From positions 1-13,438 of the forward strand of contig DGVE01000212.1 of the NCBI GenBank assembly GCA_002395865.1: a stretch of 13,438 nt of DNA. Reading direction: 5' to 3'. Below the pieces are notes generated by a model. That model worked only from the letters and a program-made list of their open reading frames with translations. It ran no database searches and was not told the DNA's origin. This document shows, in pieces, positions 1-7,138 of this stretch (position 1 is its first letter; each line of letters opens with the position of its first letter). The position numbers were made by a program, and so were the translations under genes. Source of the DNA: Lachnospiraceae bacterium UBA4292. GTDB lineage: Bacteria > Bacillota > Clostridia > Lachnospirales > Lachnospiraceae.

Positions 1-1063
1 CCCCTCCCTCGCGGCGGGTCTCAACAGCCACCAGCCCGTGCTTTTTGGACCTCACGCCGTGGCGTATGGCATTTTCCACCATCGGCTGTATCGAGAGCGC
101 GGGTATGTAAAAATCATTGTCCTTTATGTCAAATACGATGGAGAGTGAGGGGAAGCGCACCTGCTCTATATCGGTGTAGACTCTCGTGTGATCCAGCTCC
201 TTCTCGAATGGTATCACGGTCTCGGAGTTTAATGAGTCGATATTCTGCCGCAGATATACCCCGAATTTGCCCGTGATCTCAAACGCCTTGTCCGGATCGA
301 TCTTGCACAGCGCCTGGATCGTGGAGAGCGTATTGTACATGAAATGCGGCTGGATCTGCGAGATCATTATCTGTATCTTCTGCTCCGCTATCAGAGCCTC
401 CTCGTGATCCCATGCGAAGTTAAGGTGCAGCCACACATAGAAGAAGAGGCTGCAGCCGGCAACTGTCGAATTCAGAAAGGTGATGGGGGTGTTGATGCCC
501 ACCACTGCGTCGGCCGCCACCGCCGTGAGCACGATCATACCGATGATCGTAGGGATTATGGCGCCGTTTCTTCTGACTCTTCCGTACTCGATTATACAGA
601 CGATGACCAGATAGCTCATCAGGAACACACTGACTATCGCGCACATGTGTCCCATAAGGCCTCTGTGGAAAATGTTATCGTGAAAGCTTACCACATATTC
701 CCTGAGCCCCGGCACGAACATGGCCGAATAGGTTACCGTATTCAGGACAAGAAGAGTGGCAAGAAAGATAATATCGTTCCTTTTGCGCACTATCCTTATA
801 AATACAACGATCAGCACCGGTCTCAGTATATAGCCTATGGCCGATACCATGGTCCTCAGCTCATCATCCGGAACGCCCTCGGAGATAAAGTACTCCGTCT
901 GTCCCTGAAGAAGGAGAATGACGCTGATCAGAGCCGATAAGACAAAAAGGAACCTGTTTTCCTTTTGTATGTACGAATCCATCGAAACATAGACCACAAG
1001 TCCTATGAGCGGTATGATAAGTGCGGCATTAAATGCCAGAAGCGTCTGTAGAAATACGGTCAT
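1..1063 (-). CDS. LytS-type sensor histidine kinase (3' end cut by window edge)
   Basis: Membrane sensor kinase that would autophosphorylate on histidine and pass the phosphate to a response regulator, usually of the LytTR type in this family. The reading frame is open from the ATG at 1063 to the window edge (354 codons seen). The N-terminal 215 residues hold about seven hydrophobic segments. They are followed by the family's phospho-acceptor motif QIQPHFMYNTL with the histidine at residue 240, and by the ATP-binding N-box PMVENAIRHG with its asparagine near residue 331. This is the His_kinase (PF06580) plus HATPase arrangement of LytS/YehU proteins, not the classical HisKA type. The G-boxes lie beyond the edge. 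An AAGGAAAAGAGG tract precedes the ATG. It sits 89 nt after the 522-aa gene with no clear terminator between, so co-transcription is likely. The partner regulator is not visible. The ligand is unknown. Confidence 0.88.
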   Translation of the reverse strand, partial: MTVFLQTLLAFNAALIIPLIGLVVYVSMDSYIQKENRFLFVLSALISVILLLQGQTEYFISEGVPDDELRTMVSAIGYILRPVLIVVFIRIVRKRNDIIFLATLLVLNTVTYSAMFVPGLREYVVSFHDNIFHRGLMGHMCAIVSVFLMSYLVIVCIIEYGRVRRNGAIIPTIIGMIVLTAVAADAVVGINTPITFLNSTVAGCSLFFYVWLHLNFAWDHEEALIAEQKIQIMISQIQPHFMYNTLSTIQALCKIDPDKAFEITGKFGVYLRQNIDSLNSETVIPFEKELDHTRVYTDIEQVRFPSLSIVFDIKDNDFYIPALSIQPMVENAIRHGVRSKKHGLVAVETRREGG

Positions 1064-1152
1064 TGTCTGCGATAAACCTCTTTTCCTTAACGCAGCATTC
1101 AGCGGCGCAGAAGCCTGCCCCACTGATGTCGCAAATGATTATTTTGATATCT

Positions 1153-2721
1153 TTAATTCAATACAGGATTCGCTTCCCTTAACTCGGCCTGGTTGTCTCT
1201 CCCGCGGTTCTCAAGGTCTCGCATCTGGGGCACGTGACCAAAATCCATGCTTCCGGCTCTCCTGCGCTGCTGTGCCGGCTGAAGCTGAAGCGGCCGCTCT
1301 GCGTGAGCCTCCTGCTCGAGATGCTTCTTTGAAAGCTTTGCTATGTGCTCATACTCGGATACGATTCTATTCGCGTTGCCTTCATTGTTCAGACTATTGT
1401 TTATCTTGTTGCGGAACACCGCATCCGTTGTATATCTCTCTGCAAGGCGCTGGAAATTCCTGTCGTTGATCAGTTCCTCCTCGCGCTTCTTGAAGCCTTT
1501 GTTGGTTATGTCCTGATCAAATTTTCCGGAGACCGCTATCTCCTGTGCTGCCATAGCCTTCGCAAGAGCCCTGGTGGAATTATACAGGTTGAGCTTCGTA
1601 CCTGTAAGCGCTTCCATAGCCTTGTTGAGGTGTCCCTGTGCGGTCTTGATCCTGTGTATATCACATTCCTTCTCAATGGCCAGGGTGACCTTCTTGACCG
1701 ACACGTTATCGCCGAGAAGCTTAATGATCTTGTCCTTGGACTCCTTATCCTTCATTGCACGCATAAACGCGCTTCCGGGAGAAAGAATCTTATTTGCCAG
1801 CTGATCCACCTCATAGGTCTTGAGAGGAGCTATCCTGCTGCCCTTCATCAGCTGCTTAGATGCCAGAAGAGTCGCCGCATCCTTTATGTCGTAGCTCTTA
1901 GCCAGTTTTTTCTTGAGTTCCCTCTCATACTCCAATCCGGTCTTAAGTGTGCCGGAGAGGCGTCCCGCAAGGAAATAATCGGGCTGTATCTTCTTCTTGG
2001 GATGGTGACGATTATAGTTCTTGCAGAAAGTATCAAACTTCTTCTCCGGCATGGTCCTCTTCAATAGACACATAGCCTCCTTGAAGCCGGCCACATTCTT
2101 TTCGGTACCACCGGTGATTTTGGTGCCTCGGTTCACATACTTCTGAACAGCGCTCGTCAGGCTCTTCATGGTCTCACCTGAGGGCTGTGTGCCACTGCGG
2201 GTCACCTGTTCTACCGCCTCGAGCTGCTTCATCATCTCGATGAAATGGCTGTCCGTCTTTTCAAGCTGAGCCGGAGCACCCTCCGCTCCGCCACCCTTTA
2301 ACGAATTGATAACGTTCTTATAAAAGGCGTTATCCTCCTCCACCATGCTCTTGGGACGCTCGTATATCTTCGCCCTGTTCTGAATCTCGACCTGTTTCTG
2401 CGCCATCAACCCCATAAGGCCTGCACCATCTCCGTTATAGAAGAGTTCCTTCGTATGGGGATCCTTCATCATCTCCTTAAAGGCAGGGATGTCCAGGAGC
2501 TGACGCTGAACCATGCGGATGCCCGGCTCATCGATCTGTTGCTCGGCGGGATCGATATTAAGGTTTCCGTTGCCACCCTCCACATTTTGATGAGAGTTCA
2601 TCCTCATGAAAGCAGCCATATAGGTCGCTACCGAACTCTCCTGATACGGCTGGTCCGGGAGCGGATTTCCTTGATTATCCTTGGCATTCAGTGATGCCAT
2701 AAATTCACGATAGTTAGGCAT
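1153..2721 (-). CDS. Uncharacterised 522-aa helical, Lys-rich cytosolic protein
   Basis: I do not recognise this protein. It has no signal peptide, no membrane segment and no catalytic motif that I can identify. Residues about 65-480 look mostly alpha-helical, rich in Lys, Glu, Ala and Leu, with a Gly/Ala-rich break near 143-150 and a basic stretch (NRHHPKKKIQ) near 240. The last 50 or so residues are Gln/Arg-rich with low complexity and probably disordered. A short stretch near residues 79-104 (DIPAFKEMMKDP) resembles one in the 398-aa neighbour (NNPIFKYLVATD). The ATG at 2721 follows AAGGTAAGAAAT, a usable but weak ribosome binding site. The gene has its own promoter at 2830-2861 and a leader of about 100 nt. 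It is followed by a LytS-type kinase, which suggests a regulatory or sensory context. The real coding status is well supported by length and composition; the function is unknown. Confidence 0.85.
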   Translation of the reverse strand: MPNYREFMASLNAKDNQGNPLPDQPYQESSVATYMAAFMRMNSHQNVEGGNGNLNIDPAEQQIDEPGIRMVQRQLLDIPAFKEMMKDPHTKELFYNGDGAGLMGLMAQKQVEIQNRAKIYERPKSMVEEDNAFYKNVINSLKGGGAEGAPAQLEKTDSHFIEMMKQLEAVEQVTRSGTQPSGETMKSLTSAVQKYVNRGTKITGGTEKNVAGFKEAMCLLKRTMPEKKFDTFCKNYNRHHPKKKIQPDYFLAGRLSGTLKTGLEYERELKKKLAKSYDIKDAATLLASKQLMKGSRIAPLKTYEVDQLANKILSPGSAFMRAMKDKESKDKIIKLLGDNVSVKKVTLAIEKECDIHRIKTAQGHLNKAMEALTGTKLNLYNSTRALAKAMAAQEIAVSGKFDQDITNKGFKKREEELINDRNFQRLAERYTTDAVFRNKINNSLNNEGNANRIVSEYEHIAKLSKKHLEQEAHAERPLQLQPAQQRRRAGSMDFGHVPQMRDLENRGRDNQAELREANPVLN

Positions 2722-2752
2722 ATTTCTTACCTTAGCGCAGGCTCTGTGGCCG

Positions 2753-2777
2753 TCGCGGCGCGCCTGCTTCGCCGCGA
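2753..2777 (-). promoter_or_regulatory. GC-rich hairpin in the leader of the 522-aa gene
   Basis: A perfect 8-bp inverted repeat (TCGCGGCG / CGCCGCGA) with a 9-nt loop lies in the transcribed leader, about 30 nt upstream of the start codon at 2721. No U-tract follows it on the minus strand, so it does not look like an intrinsic terminator. It may affect translation or transcript stability. Confidence 0.5.
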
Positions 2778-2780
2778 TGT

Positions 2781-2806
2781 ATGATCATCACTTCAGATGA
2801 TCATCA
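2781..2806. repeat. 10-bp direct repeat containing palindromic TGATCA
   Basis: ATGATCATCA occurs twice (2781-2790 and 2797-2806), separated by CTTCAG. Each copy holds the palindrome TGATCA, so the pair can also fold. It lies between the promoter at 2830-2861 and the GC-rich hairpin, inside the leader of the 522-aa gene. It may be an operator or a structured leader element. Confidence 0.45.
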
Positions 2807-2829
2807 GTCTTTTATCTTACGCCTCGTAT

Positions 2830-2861
2830 ATTATCTCATATTGTCCAACATATGTCCAACA
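2830..2861 (-). promoter_or_regulatory. Promoter of the 522-aa/kinase unit with tandem TGTTGGACA repeat
   Basis: On the minus strand, two exact copies of TGTTGGACA (2861-2853 and 2850-2842) follow each other with an 11-bp period, about one helical turn. The first copy contains TTGGAC, which can serve as a -35 box. An 18-nt spacer leads to GATAAT at 2835-2830 as the -10 box. The predicted start of transcription is about 100 nt upstream of the ATG at 2721. Nearly the same element, with the same 18-nt spacing to its candidate -10 hexamer, precedes the ABC exporter unit at 8002-8035. The repeat may be an activator or repressor site; the product of the adjacent two-component system is the obvious candidate binder, by inference only. 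Confidence 0.6.
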
Positions 2862-2912
2862 ATTTTTATATGTTTTTAAATATTTTTCAGTTTTTTTGCA
2901 GAGATCGCGCTG

Positions 2913-2944
2913 AAATGAAAATGGAGCCGCCGTGCGGCAGCCCC
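2913..2944 (-). terminator. Intrinsic terminator after the 398-aa gene
   Basis: Minus-strand GGGGCTGCCG and CGGCGGCTCC form a GC-rich stem (with two G-U pairs) around a very short loop, followed by ATTTTCATTT. It starts 15 nt after the stop codon of the 398-aa gene and lies before the next promoter, so it probably ends the ABC-698-398 unit. The U-tract is interrupted by one C. Confidence 0.6.
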
Positions 2945-2958
2945 ACTTTGACTCGCTG

Positions 2959-4155
2959 TCAGATCTTTGGTATCTCCTTCGACTTCTCCTCGAGGCTCTT
3001 GCCGGAGATATCCTCTTCCGGTGTGATCTCGGGCTCGCCGACCTTTCTCAGAATCTCATTGATCCTGGCGGTGGGTGCCGCTCCGGCTCCTGACAGTACA
3101 TTCAGGGCAATGATCGCATTCTCACGATACCCCGGATCCTTGCCTGCGGTGCTGGTGAGAAGATGCTCTGCGGACTGCAATATCTTATTCATCCCTGCAG
3201 CGTCCACATCGGCTCCCGCGCTCACTACCGTATCACAGAAATCCTTCCACTCCTGAGGTTCATTGTCGCGGTACTTGTCTGCGGCGTATGCCAAACCCAT
3301 CTTCCCCACTTCCCTCTGGGTCTTCGTAATTCCGCTGTAGTCGGCAATAAGGAAGGGATTTGCTATTGCACGGCAAGCCTCTCCGATCTTTGAGCTGTTC
3401 ATCAGGTAGTGATCGGCTCTCTCATCCGTAGCCACGAGATACTTGAATATCGGATTGTTCTTAAGCTTCTTGATCTCTGCCTTCGGCTTCGCCTTTCCTC
3501 CCTTCTCGTCGGGACTCTCCTCGTTGAAGAGCTTCACCATCTTTGCGGCCAGCTCATCGGCCTTCTCCTCAAGAGTCTTCTTCGGAGCGATCTGTACCGG
3601 TGTGAACGCCTCGTCTCTCTCCCAGATCTCCCATCCGTCGGCACCTTCCTCCTTTGAGCCGGAGCGGACATTGAGACCGATCTTCTTGCCCGCCTCCTTG
3701 GCCTTATTGAAGCTTTTCGCGGCGATCTCGGCAGTCTTCTCTATAAACTTCTCCACGAGCTCATGATAGACCCTGCCGTAGTTATCGTTAATGGGCATTC
3801 CGAAAGCGGTGTCGGGCACGGGAAGCATCGCGAGCCTGCGCATCTGCTTGACACTCTCCCAGTAATAGATAGCCGCCAGATTCGCGTTTTTCAGATACTT
3901 CTTCTGCTCCTCCTTCTTCTCGGTAGTCGCCTTCGCAGCCTCCTGGCAGCGCTCACGCATGACCTTGGCCCGGGCTAAAAGCCCGTTCACACTGTCAGCG
4001 ATCAGTATATCCTCCTTCTTCATGGACTTCCCAAGCTCGGCCGACTTGGCCTCAAGCTTTGCTATAAATCCGTCCAGCACTCCCGCGGCCTCTCCGCCAT
4101 TCTGGTATGCCTCTATAAACATAGCCGCAAATGCCTTCTCCGGTATATCACTCAT
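2959..4155 (-). CDS. Uncharacterised 398-aa helical cytosolic protein
   Basis: I do not recognise this protein. No signal peptide or membrane segment is visible. The first 110 residues look like long charged helices, possibly coiled coil around residues 60-105. A Trp-containing linker (GWEIWERDE) lies near residues 174-182, a Lys/Gly-rich linker near 214-230, and a more compact helical segment from about 233 to 375. The C-terminal 25 residues are charged and probably flexible. The ATG at 4155 follows a strong GGAGGTGTGAC ribosome binding site and lies 29 nt after the stop of the 698-aa gene, so the two are one transcript. A hairpin terminator follows. The motif NPIFKYLVATD (about 234-244) resembles a stretch in the 522-aa protein, so the two may share a domain. 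Function is unknown. Its placement behind an ABC exporter suggests an accessory or cargo role, which is inference. Confidence 0.85.
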   Translation of the reverse strand: MSDIPEKAFAAMFIEAYQNGGEAAGVLDGFIAKLEAKSAELGKSMKKEDILIADSVNGLLARAKVMRERCQEAAKATTEKKEEQKKYLKNANLAAIYYWESVKQMRRLAMLPVPDTAFGMPINDNYGRVYHELVEKFIEKTAEIAAKSFNKAKEAGKKIGLNVRSGSKEEGADGWEIWERDEAFTPVQIAPKKTLEEKADELAAKMVKLFNEESPDEKGGKAKPKAEIKKLKNNPIFKYLVATDERADHYLMNSSKIGEACRAIANPFLIADYSGITKTQREVGKMGLAYAADKYRDNEPQEWKDFCDTVVSAGADVDAAGMNKILQSAEHLLTSTAGKDPGYRENAIIALNVLSGAGAAPTARINEILRKVGEPEITPEEDISGKSLEEKSKEIPKI

Positions 4156-4184
4156 GTCACACCTCCGATTGATTCATCCTCTTA

Positions 4185-6281
4185 TCATTCCATACCCAGA
4201 ACGCTTTGCTGAGCGCCCTGAATACCGATTTCTTCCATTTCCTTATCCTTTTCCGGTGCTACCGGCTCACCTGCCTTCTGCTCCGCCTTTATGGCCTGCG
4301 CAGCCAGATTGCCCTTATTCACTATTTCATTGGCCCTGTACTCATCCTCCCGGATCTTTTCCGCCAGCCTGTCCTCCGGCAGATTCATGAGCCCGTCCGT
4401 GTCGATGATCTTGTCGACCATCTTATCGAGCGATGCGGTCTTCTTGGGATCACCGAGGTTAAGTATAGTCTTGGGACTTTCCTTGAAATACTCTACCAGC
4501 GGATACTGATAAATATAAACCTTTTGCGTCCACACTTTACCGCCCGGAGCCATCTTGCCCTGTTTGTAATCCTTAAACAGAGCCTGCTGTTTTGCATGTT
4601 CCTTGATCTTCTCCGGGGAAGGATTCTCTCCCAGCTCTGTTACATGGGGAACATCATACGAATTTGCCATCATCTTGGTCAGGGCTTCATCCGCCTTCGG
4701 AGCCTTCGCCGTCTCCACCTCCTGATGCAGGGTATTCTCCACCAGGCTGGACTTTAAGATATCCCTCAGCACCTGTCTCTTCTCTTCCTTCGGAAGAGGT
4801 TCATTATTCAGCGCAGAGGTAAGAAGCTTCTGTTGGGCCTTCAGCGATCCGGTATGCATCTTATCGATCACATGCAGGTTCTTTACGCGCTTGTAATCCT
4901 CCTCTGTCATTCCGGCTTCCACGGCAAGTTTCTTCAGATCCTTGTCCCTGTCCATAAGGTCGGTAAGGCACTTTGACATTCTGTAATAATTCTGAACATT
5001 ATCGTTGGGTCGTCCGCCCAGAGTAGAGATGCTTCGATTCACCCTCCAGACACCGAAGGCCAGCAGCTTCGCAAGATCCTTCTTGGACTCTATGTCATCG
5101 GGTCTGTACTTTTCAAGAGCATTCTTGGCGTCCTCTCTTCCGGGCACCGTCATGGACTCAAAGGCCTGTCCGGCTCCCTGTCTGTATGATTTCTCAAGAA
5201 TGTCTTTATTCACAACATTGTCGAAGGACATAGCCATCGCCACTTTTGCTTCCTCTTCACTGAGACCCACGATATTGGTGAACACCTCAGCCATGCATGG
5301 ATCCTGCACGGTCATAAGAGGATTATTGATGGAATACTTCCCCTGGCAGCCGGCCATCATGGCCAGTTCGCAGAACTCCATCTCCGACACGCTCTTTCCG
5401 CCTATCTTGATATTCTCAAGATTCAGATCCTTATAGGGTTTCAGCTTGTCAAACTCCTCCTGGGTGTACAGCTTTTCGGTGTGGTCCTCATTGTCTATGA
5501 CACCGGGTATGCTCCTCTTATATGTGAGCTCGGCGTGCTGCTCGGGAACCGGCTTATAGATATCCTTCACTATCTCGAGGCCCTTTTTCTTCCATTCCTC
5601 GTGATCCTTGGCCGTCTTGAGCGCATCTATATTCTTATTTCTGCGTTCAGTCTCCACCGTGTAGTCCATCACACGTTTGGCGTCTTTCTTCTCAGTCTCG
5701 AGCTTACCGCTGCCCGTTCTCAAGCTGCTGTTTAAGAGGCAGTTGTTGTAATTCACCCTGCACTTGGACTCCCAGGTATCGTAGTCGTTGCAGATCTTGG
5801 CGTAGTTCTTGCTCGCCCAGCTCCACATCTTGTGCCACAGGTTCGGCTTTCTCGGTTCGGGCGGCGGAGGAAAATCACTTGCGGAAAAAGGTTTTGAATA
5901 GCTTATCTTCGGATCCTTTCCATTCCGGCAGTCCACCTGCAGCTGCACCGGCTTGTCATCGCCTGCGGGAAACGCGAACACATTGCCCAGCTGCGCCTGC
6001 TTCCAGAACTCATGGCTGCCTATCCCGATCCCGAGCTTGCCCGGATCAGCCATCTCCTCGCTCAGACCATCCTCGGAGGTCTTCATGATAAATATTCTGG
6101 GGACATCGGAATAGCTGCTGACAGTCTTATCATCATTGCGTATGATGCCAAGTTGTTCAAGGAGTTCCATATCCTTCAACAGAAAACCCGACTCCAGCTT
6201 AGATATTCCTCTCTGACCCTCCCGAAGACCGGTTGTACGCTTCATGGGGTCATTTACATACAGGTCATCTCTGTAAGACAT
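4185..6281 (-). CDS. Uncharacterised 698-aa protein with Pro/Trp-rich hinge, coupled to an ABC exporter
   Basis: I do not recognise this protein by name. Residues 1-130 look like a compact module, including FLLKDMELLEQLGII (33-47), DVPRIFIM (59-66) and FWKQAQLGNVFAFPAG (92-107). A Pro-rich hinge follows (138-146, PPPPEPRKP), then an amphipathic Trp-rich segment with Trp at 149, 153, 155 and 170. The remaining 500 or so residues are charged and mostly helical, with a YIYQYPLVEYF stretch near 580-590. There is no signal peptide or transmembrane helix. Ten cysteines or fewer are scattered without a metal-binding spacing that I can see. The ATG at 6281 lies 2 nt after the permease stop, so translation is probably coupled; the nearest AAGGAG is 14 nt upstream, rather far. 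Another 29 nt separate it from the 398-aa gene. The context points to an exporter-linked role; no biochemical function can be read from the sequence. Confidence 0.87.
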   Translation of the reverse strand: MSYRDDLYVNDPMKRTTGLREGQRGISKLESGFLLKDMELLEQLGIIRNDDKTVSSYSDVPRIFIMKTSEDGLSEEMADPGKLGIGIGSHEFWKQAQLGNVFAFPAGDDKPVQLQVDCRNGKDPKISYSKPFSASDFPPPPEPRKPNLWHKMWSWASKNYAKICNDYDTWESKCRVNYNNCLLNSSLRTGSGKLETEKKDAKRVMDYTVETERRNKNIDALKTAKDHEEWKKKGLEIVKDIYKPVPEQHAELTYKRSIPGVIDNEDHTEKLYTQEEFDKLKPYKDLNLENIKIGGKSVSEMEFCELAMMAGCQGKYSINNPLMTVQDPCMAEVFTNIVGLSEEEAKVAMAMSFDNVVNKDILEKSYRQGAGQAFESMTVPGREDAKNALEKYRPDDIESKKDLAKLLAFGVWRVNRSISTLGGRPNDNVQNYYRMSKCLTDLMDRDKDLKKLAVEAGMTEEDYKRVKNLHVIDKMHTGSLKAQQKLLTSALNNEPLPKEEKRQVLRDILKSSLVENTLHQEVETAKAPKADEALTKMMANSYDVPHVTELGENPSPEKIKEHAKQQALFKDYKQGKMAPGGKVWTQKVYIYQYPLVEYFKESPKTILNLGDPKKTASLDKMVDKIIDTDGLMNLPEDRLAEKIREDEYRANEIVNKGNLAAQAIKAEQKAGEPVAPEKDKEMEEIGIQGAQQSVLGME

Positions 6282-6283
6282 AA

Positions 6284-7138
6284 TTAGAACTCAAGCTCCT
6301 TCTTCTCAAATATCTTCATTGTAAGGAACACCGGAAGGATAATGTAGCATACTATGAGTATCACCCACATCAGAGGCCAGAGATTGTATTTCATGTCGGT
6401 CGCCTTGTCGAGGACTGAACCGATCGTGATCATACTCGGGTCGATATTATGCTTTGAAAGAATGGGTATCGCTCCTATTCCCGAGAGCACCATATCCACT
6501 GTTCCCAGTGTCATAAGTATAAATGTTACGAGCGCCAGCGTGGCGTTCTGCATCGCGTAAACGATCATCATGGGTATCGATACATAGAATATGATCTTTG
6601 CCGTGGAGAGCCACACATCGCCAAGTATTTCGCCGATGATCTTCGCGTTGCCGCCCAGCACCAGTGCGCACACGGTTCCGACCACGGAAAAGATGATCGC
6701 GGTCTGGCATATGAGCCATATGACCTCCATGATCCTGCACAGTATCAGCTTCGATCTGGATATTCCGCAGCCTATCGCGGTCTGCATCGCCTTCGACTTG
6801 AAGTCGTCGGAGAAGACTGCGAGAAATATCGGTACACCGATGAGAAGTCCGAGCATTCCGAGGACCGGACTCACGAAGCCTGAATACGCCTCAGCCCTGC
6901 TTTCGAAGGTAAATGCGTCAGCCAAAAGCTCCATGGCCTGCTCGCCGGTCATCTCCCCGTCGTCCGACTGCTCCGCGGCGGCTATCGCCTCCTTCAGACC
7001 GGCCTTGCCGGGATCCACCTTCACAAGAAGCGTCAGCGCGGCGGCACCTATCATAAGCAGGACCACTATCAGGGTCATCACATTAAAGCTTGCTTTTTTC
7101 AGGACGCGAAGGGCGTCCGCCTTGATACAGTTAAACAT
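6284..7138 (-). CDS. BcrB-like ABC-2 type permease
   Basis: Membrane subunit of an ABC exporter, pairing with the ATPase encoded just upstream. It has about six hydrophobic segments (near residues 19-39, 92-108, 137-160, 175-200, 203-225 and 255-275). A large polar extracytoplasmic loop, rich in Glu and Ala, lies between the first two. The cytoplasmic sequence FSDDFKSKAMQTAIGCGISR matches the pattern of BcrB-type permeases, where a similar loop contacts the ATPase. I chose the ATG at 7138 over the GTG at 7150 because GGAGG lies at 7155-7151, so the GTG would be inside the ribosome binding site. This gives 284 residues. The start overlaps the ATPase stop by 8 nt (ATGTTTAA), and the 698-aa gene follows after 2 nt. 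Family members export or give resistance to peptide antibiotics; the substrate here is unknown. Confidence 0.85.
   Translation of the reverse strand: MFNCIKADALRVLKKASFNVMTLIVVLLMIGAAALTLLVKVDPGKAGLKEAIAAAEQSDDGEMTGEQAMELLADAFTFESRAEAYSGFVSPVLGMLGLLIGVPIFLAVFSDDFKSKAMQTAIGCGISRSKLILCRIMEVIWLICQTAIIFSVVGTVCALVLGGNAKIIGEILGDVWLSTAKIIFYVSIPMMIVYAMQNATLALVTFILMTLGTVDMVLSGIGAIPILSKHNIDPSMITIGSVLDKATDMKYNLWPLMWVILIVCYIILPVFLTMKIFEKKELEF

Noticed and set aside
344..940. Plus-strand 198-codon open frame
   Set aside because: It is antisense to the kinase, whose motifs are clear; its translation is His/Asp/Tyr-rich without protein-like character.
1064..1152. Cys-rich reading frame (ICDISGAGFCAAECC) between the 522-aa gene and the kinase, possibly a signal-peptide precursor
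   Set aside because: No ATG, GTG or TTG start with a ribosome binding site, a stop lies just upstream, and the frame continues into the kinase gene in another phase. It lacks the layout of a known cyclic-peptide precursor.
1345..2067. Plus-strand 240-codon open frame with hydrophobic stretches
   Set aside because: It is the antisense shadow of the Lys/Leu-rich 522-aa gene, with no ribosome binding site, and overlaps it entirely.
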